Shown one piece after another: positions 1 to 6,477 of a DNA stretch of 42,240 bases. The stretch is from Deltaproteobacteria bacterium. GTDB taxonomy: Bacteria > Desulfobacterota > BSN033 > UBA1163. The stretch spans positions 1-42,240 of the forward strand of contig JAGVBT010000099.1 of assembly GCA_020059605.1 (NCBI GenBank), given 5' to 3'. Numbering within the stretch: the stretch's first letter is position 1; every line of letters begins with the position of its first letter. A program made the position numbers and the translations under genes. A model generated the notes under the pieces. The model had not been told where the DNA came from. It made no database searches and saw only the letters and a list, made by a program, of their open reading frames with translations.

Positions 1-118
1 AGTGAAGTCCAAAATAGGCACGCAAAATGGCCTCCATGTCTGATTGCGCAAGCCTTTGGAAGCATTTCGGCATGCCAATTTCTGCAACAACGGGGTTTAT
101 CCAGGAATATGAAAACAT
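1..118 (-). CDS. Possible 5' end of an unknown protein, cut by the left edge
   Basis: Reading leftward from an ATG at 118, 39 codons stay open to the window edge with ordinary amino-acid composition (it begins MFSYSWINPVVAEIGMPKCF). A purine-rich stretch (gtaagga) lies directly upstream of the ATG, as a weak ribosome site would. I do not recognise the family. The + strand is also open in frame 1 from base 1 to a stop at 240, but that translation is Cys/His/Gln-rich and less protein-like. Only a fragment is visible, so the call is tentative. Confidence 0.3.
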   Translation of the reverse strand, partial: MFSYSWINPVVAEIGMPKCFQRLAQSDMEAILRAYFGLH

Positions 119-236
119 TTCCTTACTCTTGCGGATGGGGAGAAGAAAATTTTAGACTATTGTTATTTTGCAACCATCAGGACCCTGGGGTAGATCAAAG
201 TGGGGCGCCAGAAGATAAGAGAGGAGTCTTAAACCA

Positions 237-872
237 TTGATTAATATCTACATTGCGCGGCATGGGGAAACGACTTGGAATGCGGAGGGGAGGATCCAGG
301 GCTGGAGCGATCCGGAACTGAGTCCCCTTGGCTATTCCCAGAGCCTCGCTCTGCTCGAACATCTCAAAGGTCGGCCCATCAGTGCCATTTACAGTAGTGA
401 TCTCCAGAGATCCTATCTCACCGCCCAACCGATTGCCCGGCGTCTTGGCCTTCCAATTTTAAAGCAGGCGGAACTCAAAGAGATTGGTTTCGGGATACTG
501 GAAGGAAAAAACCTGTTCCAATTTGATGAGGAGCTGAAGAATCAATGGAATCGGTTTAAGGATGATCGTTTTTCCTATCGAATTCCAGGAGCAGAGAATT
601 ATTCGGATGTGGCCATTCGGTTAAAACCTTTTATGGAGAAAATTTTACAGCAACATGAAGGGGAAGAGATCCTGATTGTCGGACACAGGGTCGTCAACCG
701 GTTGTTGATCGGGATGTTTCTGGGATTTCCTCTGGAGAAGACACTCAAGATTGAACAGACCAATGATTGTCTCTATTTGATAGAAAGAAATGTCGAAACA
801 AGGGTTTTTCATTACATCGATGGAGAGATCAGAGAAGGGCTTCTTCTCGTGGGCCAGGAGATAAGTTTATAA
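237..872 (+). CDS. Histidine phosphatase family protein (phosphoglycerate mutase / alpha-ribazole phosphatase-like)
   Basis: A 211-residue protein of the branch-1 histidine phosphatase family, which removes phosphate through a phosphohistidine intermediate. The RHGET motif is at residues 8-12, with His9 as the nucleophile. A second Arg lies in the SSDLQRS segment (Arg58), the acid Glu is near residue 82 (LKEIGFG), and the second catalytic His is in IVGHR (His150). Length is normal for the small phosphatases. The start is a TTG at 237 with an agaggag ribosome site about ten bases upstream; no in-frame ATG lies near the conserved N-terminus. The substrate cannot be told from sequence. Alpha-ribazole phosphatase (CobC) would suit a corrinoid-dependent organism, but phosphoglycerate mutase-like or broad-specificity activity fits equally. 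The HAD phosphatase gene follows on the same strand. Confidence 0.85.
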   Translation: MINIYIARHGETTWNAEGRIQGWSDPELSPLGYSQSLALLEHLKGRPISAIYSSDLQRSYLTAQPIARRLGLPILKQAELKEIGFGILEGKNLFQFDEELKNQWNRFKDDRFSYRIPGAENYSDVAIRLKPFMEKILQQHEGEEILIVGHRVVNRLLIGMFLGFPLEKTLKIEQTNDCLYLIERNVETRVFHYIDGEIREGLLLVGQEISL

Positions 873-928
873 CGAGGGATGAGAGACGATGGACGAAGGA
901 CGAGGGACGAAAGGACGAAAAGGGTTTA
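873..928 (+). repeat. Degenerate short tandem purine-rich repeat
   Basis: The gap between the two phosphatase genes is built almost entirely of variants of a seven-base unit close to GACGARG, repeated about seven times. It has no coding signature. It could be a slippage-prone spacer or part of a dispersed intergenic repeat. Confidence 0.5.
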
Positions 929-1576
929 ATGCACATTAAAGCTCAAAACATGAAGATCCGCTGTGCGATTTATGATTGTGATGGGGTTCTTTTCGACTCC
1001 ATTGAGGCCAATATGAGACTCTATAACGATCTCTGTGCCTCCGTAGGCCGAAGTCCGTTGAGGGAGGAGGAGATACAGTATGTTCATACCCATACGGTCT
1101 ATGAGGCCATCCATTTCATCTTCGGCAAGGGGAACGAACTGGAGAAGAAGGCCCTGGAGGCGCTGAAGCAAGTCGATCTGAGAAATTACATCGTCTATCT
1201 GAAGATGGAACCCCACCTTTTTCAGGCTTTAAATCGATTGAAGGAGAATGGGATCCTTCGCGCCATCAATACCAACCGCACGACATCGATGAAGCATATT
1301 ATGGATCGGTTTGACCTATGGCCTTTTTTCGATATGGTCGTCACCGCCCTCGATGTGAAACATCCCAAACCCCATCCCGAATCGATTGAAAAGATCCTCC
1401 AGAACTTCAATTTTAAAAAGGAGGAGGTCATTTTTATAGGTGATTCTGAGGTGGACCAGCAGACGGCACGTTCATCAGGCGTTCCGTTTATCGCTTATAA
1501 AAATGGAGGAATCGAAGCCGATTTCCACATCGACGATCATTTAGGAGTATTGAACTTCCTTCATATTTCCACCTAA
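929..1576 (+). CDS. HAD-superfamily phosphatase, phosphoglycolate phosphatase-like
   Basis: A HAD hydrolase of about 215 residues. Motif I is YDCDGVLFDS, with nucleophile Asp16 and acid Asp18 counted from the ATG at 929. Motif II is the Thr in INTNRTT, motif III the Lys in KHPKPHPES, and motif IV IGDSEVD. A helical cap domain lies between motifs I and II, as in phosphoglycolate phosphatases and beta-phosphoglucomutases. The frame is open back to 767 inside the upstream gene, but that extension translates the tandem repeat, so the ATG at 929 (after aaaaggg) or 950 is the likely start. The stop overlaps the convergent apbE stop by four bases. The substrate is unknown; phosphoglycolate or another small phosphomonoester is likely. 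Confidence 0.82.
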   Translation: MHIKAQNMKIRCAIYDCDGVLFDSIEANMRLYNDLCASVGRSPLREEEIQYVHTHTVYEAIHFIFGKGNELEKKALEALKQVDLRNYIVYLKMEPHLFQALNRLKENGILRAINTNRTTSMKHIMDRFDLWPFFDMVVTALDVKHPKPHPESIEKILQNFNFKKEEVIFIGDSEVDQQTARSSGVPFIAYKNGGIEADFHIDDHLGVLNFLHIST

Positions 1577-2595
1577 GGATTGAAAGAAATACGGTCCTTC
1601 AACCCTGGGGTCATCACAGCCATTCCTTCTCTGTCTACAATGAAACATTGCACATCTTGAAGCCTTTGACATAGAGCGTATCCTTTTTCAGGCCCCAAGA
1701 CAAATACAGCCGTGGCTAATCCATCTGCGGTCATTCCATCTTTTGAAAGGATTGTGACACTCTGGCATCCGACTGCCGGGAAACCCGTATTCGGATTGAG
1801 GATATGATGATACCGTTTGCCCTGATGGAAAAAGAATTTTTCATAATCTCCTGAAGTAGCGATAGCTGAGTCGGACACGGAGACCGTTGCCATGACCTTC
1901 TCGGCTGATCTCGGGTTCTGAATCCCGATCGACCAGGGTTCATAATATTTTAAACCTCCGGTTCTCAAATCTCCGCCGGCATTGACGATCAGGTTTTTAT
2001 ATCCCAGAGACGTTAAGATTTCGAAGGCCCTGTCCACGGCATAACCTTTGGCAATTCCTCCGAGATCAATGGCCATCCCCTTCTTTTTCAAAAAGGCCTT
2101 TCCATCGGATTGGATTAAAAGATTTCTGAAATTGACCAGATTCAAAATCTTCTTTACCTCTTCGGGTGGTGGAGGAACTCCTTTTTCCCTTGCCTTCCTC
2201 CAGAGCTGTGTGAGGGGGGCGATGGTGATGTCAAATGCGCCTTCGGAAAATCCGGAAATTTTCTGTGCCCTCTGAATGACATCAAATGTCTCCGGAGAGA
2301 CCTTGACCCATTCCTTTCCGGCAGAACGGTTGAGACGGGTCACATCACTCGATCCAATCCACGGGCTCATCAATTGCTCGATCCTCTTTATTTCCTGAAA
2401 AGCCTGGAGGGTTGCCTTTTTCGCTGCCTCTTCGTCTTCGCTAAGGAGAGTAATTTCGATCACGGTCCCCATGGAGACTTGATGGTACTTGTTTAAGTTT
2501 GTGGAATGGGAGGGAAGGGGATTAACGAATAGGATGAAGAAGAAGAGAGGAAAAGGAAGGCGAAAAAATCTCCCCTTCATCAAATTATCTAACAT
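1573..2595 (-). CDS. apbE: FAD:protein FMN transferase (ApbE family), exported
   Basis: ApbE proteins use FAD to attach FMN covalently to a Thr or Ser in target flavoproteins outside the cytoplasmic membrane. This 340-residue protein starts with a signal peptide or lipoprotein-like leader (hydrophobic run around residues 13-30). It has the family hallmarks: GTVIEIT near the N-terminus, GGIAKGYAVD in the middle, NAGGDLRTGG, and the C-terminal TADGLATAVFVLG metal/FAD-binding segment. ATGs at 2595 and 2580 are both possible starts; the first overlaps the end of the upstream thioredoxin/FMN-binding gene by 11 bases. That overlap implies co-translation with a protein carrying the type of site ApbE modifies. 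Confidence 0.92.
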   Translation of the reverse strand: MLDNLMKGRFFRLPFPLFFFILFVNPLPSHSTNLNKYHQVSMGTVIEITLLSEDEEAAKKATLQAFQEIKRIEQLMSPWIGSSDVTRLNRSAGKEWVKVSPETFDVIQRAQKISGFSEGAFDITIAPLTQLWRKAREKGVPPPPEEVKKILNLVNFRNLLIQSDGKAFLKKKGMAIDLGGIAKGYAVDRAFEILTSLGYKNLIVNAGGDLRTGGLKYYEPWSIGIQNPRSAEKVMATVSVSDSAIATSGDYEKFFFHQGKRYHHILNPNTGFPAVGCQSVTILSKDGMTADGLATAVFVLGPEKGYALCQRLQDVQCFIVDREGMAVMTPGLKDRISFNP

Positions 2596-3691
2596 ATCCT
2601 TCCTTCTTCAGTTTCTCAAAGATCTCTTTGGCTTTATCGAGGCTGTCGAAAATGAGGACGGCGGTGATTGTTGCTCCTGAAATGGAATCGACTTTGGCGT
2701 CGAAGGAGAAGGGTTTGAGGATCGATTTTCCGACGGTCCGGCTCTTCAATTTTTTGATATCCTCCTCTGTCCAATGGAGATTATCGATCTTAGTGAGCTG
2801 AACAGGGACAATATCGATCACCTTACCCGTTGAATCAAAGGTATAAATGAAAAAGGTGTCATGACAGATATCACAGACGGCTCTGCGGCTTGCCAGTTTT
2901 GAGAAGAAGTTTTCCTGCCGGCCTCCCAGATCGACCTTTCCGGCATAGACTGAGTCGCCATCCTTGAGGGTGATCTTTTCAATCTGAAGGACTTTTCCTC
3001 CGGAGGCCTCCATTCCCTTTCTTGCCCTTTTTAATAACTCTTCTTCTGTAAGGGGAGGTTTCAGAGCATCGCCTTCATAGATGGCGCCTTTCTTAGGCTT
3101 GAGAAGGGCGAGATTATACTGGAGGACGGCTCTTGTTTCAGCAAGGGCATTCTCTGCCGATTCGGTCAGGCCCAGATGGGTGCTTACTACCACTCCGTTT
3201 CCCTGTGCATCCTTTCTCACCCAGATGGTGAAAGGCGTTCGAGGGCCTCCCAGGACCATATGGGCATCGAATTTGGGATCGCTGAAAATGGGATAGGGAA
3301 TTTGATGCGCTTTTTTGAAGGTCTCAACTTCCCCAGGGTTATTGCCAGCGGCAATTCCGATCATCTTCACCTTTCCCTTTAATTTAGGGTCCTTCTCGAT
3401 GGATGAATATAATTTGGTGAAGATCGGGGCCTGCTTCTGACAATTGAAACAGTAAGTACTGATCAATTCAACTAGGATCAAATCTCCTTTGATCTCCCGA
3501 AAAGAGAACCCTTTCTTTTGGGGTATTCCGAGGTAGACCTGTTCTCCTTTAGAGAGGGACTGCGAGAAGGTCAGATTGGGGAAAACGATAGCAAAACCAA
3601 TCGGTTTCGTTTCTCCCGAGGCTGAGGAGAAGAAAAGCAATAGGGAGAGGAAGAAAATCCAAAAGGAAGAAATGAGTATTCGAAAGTACAT
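2585..3691 (-). CDS. Exported thioredoxin-like protein fused to an FMN-binding domain
   Basis: A 368-residue secreted protein with a signal peptide (residues 1-26). Residues about 45-200 resemble a TlpA/AhpC thioredoxin fold with the redox pair Cys81-x-x-Cys84 (TYCFNCQ). Residues about 235-368 resemble FMN-binding domains of the Rnf/Nqr type, with an SGAT motif (residues 338-341) where ApbE would attach FMN to Thr341. Just before it is a second pair, Cys273-x-x-Cys276 followed by His (CDICHD). This motif resembles CxxCH but has Asp after the His and could be a disulphide, metal or haem site. The gene lies directly upstream of apbE and overlaps it. A role in periplasmic thiol-flavin electron transfer is inferred. 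The start has a good ribosome site (gaaaggggaaaagg). Confidence 0.78.
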   Translation of the reverse strand: MYFRILISSFWIFFLSLLLFFSSASGETKPIGFAIVFPNLTFSQSLSKGEQVYLGIPQKKGFSFREIKGDLILVELISTYCFNCQKQAPIFTKLYSSIEKDPKLKGKVKMIGIAAGNNPGEVETFKKAHQIPYPIFSDPKFDAHMVLGGPRTPFTIWVRKDAQGNGVVVSTHLGLTESAENALAETRAVLQYNLALLKPKKGAIYEGDALKPPLTEEELLKRARKGMEASGGKVLQIEKITLKDGDSVYAGKVDLGGRQENFFSKLASRRAVCDICHDTFFIYTFDSTGKVIDIVPVQLTKIDNLHWTEEDIKKLKSRTVGKSILKPFSFDAKVDSISGATITAVLIFDSLDKAKEIFEKLKKEGYVR

Positions 3692-3881
3692 AAACCTTTT
3701 CCCCTTTCACAAATTTGAGGGGATCACTTTAAAATAGATAACGCAAAATACTTAAGAATGCAAAAGAGCGAAAAGATGAAATTTCGGGAAGGGTCGTTAG
3801 ATTGGCGTAGTCCCGGCAAAGTCGGGATTTCCCAAAAGGTGTCAACACCAATCTTGTGTTATCTTCTGTTGTGAGCAGGAA
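3692..3881. other. Intergenic region with a small hairpin
   Basis: No gene is seen. A short inverted repeat TCCCG/CGGGA with a seven-base loop sits at 3811-3827. It resembles the core of common dispersed TCCCG-type palindromes rather than an intrinsic terminator, since no T-run follows on either strand. Confidence 0.35.
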
Positions 3882-4112
3882 TCATTTCATAAGTTCTTTA
3901 AATCTCGCTACCGTCAAATCGGCATCCCTGAGAATGCTTGCCAAAACTTTTGGGTGCAGAATCTTCCCCGAATGATAAGGAACGGTTGCCCTCCTCCCCT
4001 TTTTGTTTTTATAAATCTTGTGGCTTCCACTCTGCCGTGAAAAGGAAAACCCTGCCCTTTCTAACACTCTAATTGCGTCAACAGCGGTTACTCTCGGTAG
4101 TTTTTCACTCAT
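3882..4112 (-). CDS. hicA: HicA-family mRNA interferase toxin
   Basis: A 76-residue protein of the HicA (YcfA-like) family, a small double-stranded RNA-binding fold that cleaves mRNA. The single catalytic His is His31 in the GSHKIYKN motif, followed by a basic loop (NKKGRRATVPYH) and a short C-terminal helix. Its start overlaps the end of the upstream antitoxin gene by four bases, giving the antitoxin-first order common when HicA is tightly repressed. All expected motifs are present, so it looks intact. Confidence 0.9.
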   Translation of the reverse strand: MSEKLPRVTAVDAIRVLERAGFSFSRQSGSHKIYKNKKGRRATVPYHSGKILHPKVLASILRDADLTVARFKELMK

Positions 4113-4333
4113 ACTGCCACTTCCATCATGGTGAGACTTACTGATTCTGCTTGAGGAACTTCTTCTCCGCTTTCAATCCTGTCTTCTATGTGAAGGCGAA
4201 TAGCATCCTTAATATTTTCCAGAACCTCCTCATAAGTATCACCCTGTGTATAGCATCCTTGAAGTTCCGGACAGAGAGCAAAATAGCCATTCATGTCCCT
4301 TTCGATTACCACTGAAAATTTATATGCACTCAT
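4109..4333 (-). CDS. hicB: HicB-family antitoxin
   Basis: A 74-residue HicB-type protein with a partial RNase H fold. It begins YKFSVVIERDMNGYFALCPEL and has the conserved GCYTQGDTYEEVLENIKDAI segment. No C-terminal helix-turn-helix or ribbon-helix-helix is present, so this short form should neutralise HicA directly and may repress the promoter weakly or not at all. It starts at an ATG with a strong ribosome site (aaggggaggt) and is translationally coupled to hicA. Confidence 0.9.
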   Translation of the reverse strand: MSAYKFSVVIERDMNGYFALCPELQGCYTQGDTYEEVLENIKDAIRLHIEDRIESGEEVPQAESVSLTMMEVAV

Positions 4334-4500
4334 CTTTCAACCTCCCCTTTATTGAAATTGTAACAAACATTTCCCCCGTTGCCTTGGGTCACTTTGTTGG
4401 TGAACATAAATATAAAGCATTGATAATGAAAAGATACACTAAAAGGTGTACGAATGCAAAGACAAAAATTGTTCATCGAAGAGGAGAGGAAAAAGGCAGA

Positions 4501-4608
4501 AATACAGAATTACCGTTGCCTGACATCAATTATCTGGTTTTTACAAACGGATGGAGATCTTCGCGATAGTCCTGTCAATACCGAATTACCGATGCCTGGC
4601 ACCAATTT
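4501..4608. repeat. Pair of 31-bp imperfect direct repeats
   Basis: The segments 4501-4531 and 4578-4608 match at 27 of 31 positions (core GAATTACCGNTGCCTGRCA). They lie in the roughly 290-bp gene-free gap between hicB and the small secreted protein. The TGCCTGGCA core is itself palindromic, which recalls REP-type elements mobilised by REP-associated transposases. No transposase is nearby. The rest of the gap shows no gene. Confidence 0.6.
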
Positions 4609-4623
4609 GTTTTAACCTCACAA

Positions 4624-5121
4624 TCACTTGGGGGGCAGAGTGTAGTTTAAAATCCCGTCCCCAAATGACTTCGGATGACTTTCTCCTTTTTCAAGCCGGA
4701 AAAACTTGATTTCAGGGATCATTACCGTTCCTTTGATCCCCTGGAATCGGCCTGTTCCATGAATGATTTCACCAGTAACTTTACCCGTTGTACCGCCAGT
4801 CGTTCCCACAGTATGGGTTACAATTGTTGATCCGTCCCGAAAAGTAAAAGTTCCATACTGATTAAGACTCCCCACTCCTTTAGTCCGATCAAAGAAGACT
4901 ATCGTCGTACCAAAAGCCACATCCCCGTTTTCAAATGCATACACTCCGTCTCTTACATTTAAACCGACTTCATGCCCATCAACATCGGGAATCAAAAAGG
5001 TTTCACTCTTCACAACACGGGTGTAAAATTTGTAGTTAAGTGTTTCTGCCGTCGCTGCCGATGTAATCCCCAGAATCAAAATAGCAATTACCAAACCTGC
5101 GAATAATCTTCGAATTGCCAT
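4624..5121 (-). CDS. Small secreted protein, possibly allene-oxide-cyclase-like barrel
   Basis: A 165-residue protein with a clear signal peptide (residues 1-25, ending SAATA) and a strong ribosome site (aaaaaggagg). The mature part is beta-rich. The stretch IIHGTGRFQGIKGTVMIPE resembles the closing part of allene-oxide-cyclase-like or DUF3224-like barrels (GTGxFxGxxG). No catalytic residues can be named. It is followed 170 bases upstream on the same strand by the exported aldolase gene, so the two may be co-expressed. Function unknown. Confidence 0.6.
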   Translation of the reverse strand: MAIRRLFAGLVIAILILGITSAATAETLNYKFYTRVVKSETFLIPDVDGHEVGLNVRDGVYAFENGDVAFGTTIVFFDRTKGVGSLNQYGTFTFRDGSTIVTHTVGTTGGTTGKVTGEIIHGTGRFQGIKGTVMIPEIKFFRLEKGESHPKSFGDGILNYTLPPK

Positions 5122-5293
5122 GGTCTCTTCCTCCTTTTTAGTTTTGGAAATTTAGTTGACATTTATAAAGCAAGCGCAATTTAAAAACGCAGATAGGAAT
5201 GGCCCGAAAGATTCATTCTTCTGCAACTCGGATATTTCCAGTAAGATTCTCCGCTTTCTGTCCCATTCTCACGGATGGCTTCACTGCTCTTTA

Positions 5294-6262
5294 CTAACGT
5301 CCCAACAATTCTAAACACCTAGCAGGGGCGGCAGGAATTCCAAAATCAAAACCAACAGTTGGCATATTAAATCCTTGCTTAACACGCTGGACTACATCTA
5401 AGGGAGTAGTTGAAATTCCTACAGGAACGTTTCGGCGCTTACAAATGGCCAACGTACGCTGTATGAGTTCCTCTGCCTCAGGTACAACAGTAGCTGCAGG
5501 AGGTGCCCCTACGCCTGGCATGGTTGTGCCCTGCCCACAGTAACCTAAATCACATTGGAGATCTGCCGGTCCAATGTAAACCGCTCCAACCCCGGGTACA
5601 CTTAAGATCTCTTCTAAATTCTCAACTCCCATCTTCGATTCGACCATTACAATCAATAGAAGTTCTCCGTCAGGGTTCAAAGGCCAAAGGTCAGCCCGCT
5701 TGGCATACTCTGCCGGGCTAATTCCCCAAGTTCCCGAAGCAATTGTTGGACCAAAACCCCGTTCCCCCCGTGGCTCTTGATAGGGTGATCCTTTGAAGGG
5801 CGGATAGCGCATCGAAACCACTGCATCATAGGCCTGCTGCTTCGTGTTTATTTTAGGGATCATGATACCCATGGGACCCATATCGAGGGCTTGCTTAACT
5901 ACCCATTGGTTGTATTTAATTTCACTCGGATTAGGCCCAATCCGGATGAAAGGAGTCACTTTGAACTTGCCATCCGGGGTCTTCATGTTTTGTAAAAACT
6001 CCCGAAAGTTCTCCATATTGAATGGCGTGTGCTCTGTATCGTAGATGATGTAGTCGAGATTTGACCTTCCAAGGATACGGGCATTCAGCATGTCATGGTT
6101 ATAAGAAAAAACCCCAAATACAGGCTGGCCGGCTTTAAGCTTAGTAATCGTAAAATTGAGGCGGTCTTGGGCTATTGAGGCCGAGCTGACTGTAAGGAAC
6201 AAAATTGTACCTCCCAGTATCAATGCAAATAGTGAAAAGGATCTTCGCGCTTTGCTGTGCAT
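5294..6262 (-). CDS. HpcH/HpaI aldolase / citrate lyase-family protein with a signal peptide
   Basis: The mature part is a TIM-barrel of the HpcH/HpaI class II pyruvate aldolase family. DYIIYDTEHTPFN holds the usual Asp/Glu/His cluster, GPMGIMIPKI follows, then the metal-binding MVESKMGVENLEEI and VYIGPADLQCDLG segments. The frame is open to 6292, but the ATG at 6262 has an excellent ribosome site (aaaggagg, eight bases upstream), giving 322 residues. Before the barrel lies a Sec-type signal (about residues 1-32, basic start, hydrophobic core, ending ASIAQD). Members of this family are normally cytoplasmic and act on 2-keto acids with pyruvate, so export is unusual. Substrate unknown. Confidence 0.8.
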   Translation of the reverse strand: MHSKARRSFSLFALILGGTILFLTVSSASIAQDRLNFTITKLKAGQPVFGVFSYNHDMLNARILGRSNLDYIIYDTEHTPFNMENFREFLQNMKTPDGKFKVTPFIRIGPNPSEIKYNQWVVKQALDMGPMGIMIPKINTKQQAYDAVVSMRYPPFKGSPYQEPRGERGFGPTIASGTWGISPAEYAKRADLWPLNPDGELLLIVMVESKMGVENLEEILSVPGVGAVYIGPADLQCDLGYCGQGTTMPGVGAPPAATVVPEAEELIQRTLAICKRRNVPVGISTTPLDVVQRVKQGFNMPTVGFDFGIPAAPARCLELLGR

Positions 6263-6390
6263 TGGTTTTACCTCCTTTAAAATGTGATTCATTTATGCTA
6301 ATAAGCATCCCTTTGGGACCTATTTGAGAGCCTTTTTTATATTTAAAAATTTCTTTATTGAATTTATTGTCGCATTTGATAAAATAACTT

Positions 6391-6404
6391 ACGGTCTGGA
6401 CCGT
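6391..6404. promoter_or_regulatory. Palindromic candidate operator between divergent genes
   Basis: ACGGTC-TG-GACCGT is a perfect six-base inverted repeat. It overlaps a second one, GTCTG/CAGAC, spanning 6394-6409. It sits 74 bases before the TolB/TPR gene and 129 bases before the divergent aldolase start, where a shared regulator could bind. No matching regulator is visible in the window. Confidence 0.3.
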
Positions 6405-6477
6405 CAGACATTTTTCAATTATCCCTATCCTTTTAAAAATCTCTTGTCTTTTCAAAGGGATTCGAGAGGATAAAATA

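Noticed and set aside
1-240. Open + strand frame 1 from the left edge to a stop at 240
   Set aside because: Composition is unlike protein, and it overlaps the better-supported - strand fragment and the phosphatase start.
4595-4610. TGGCAC...TTG resembling a sigma-54 promoter
   Set aside because: It is part of the 31-bp direct repeat, the -12 half is poor and the spacing is off.
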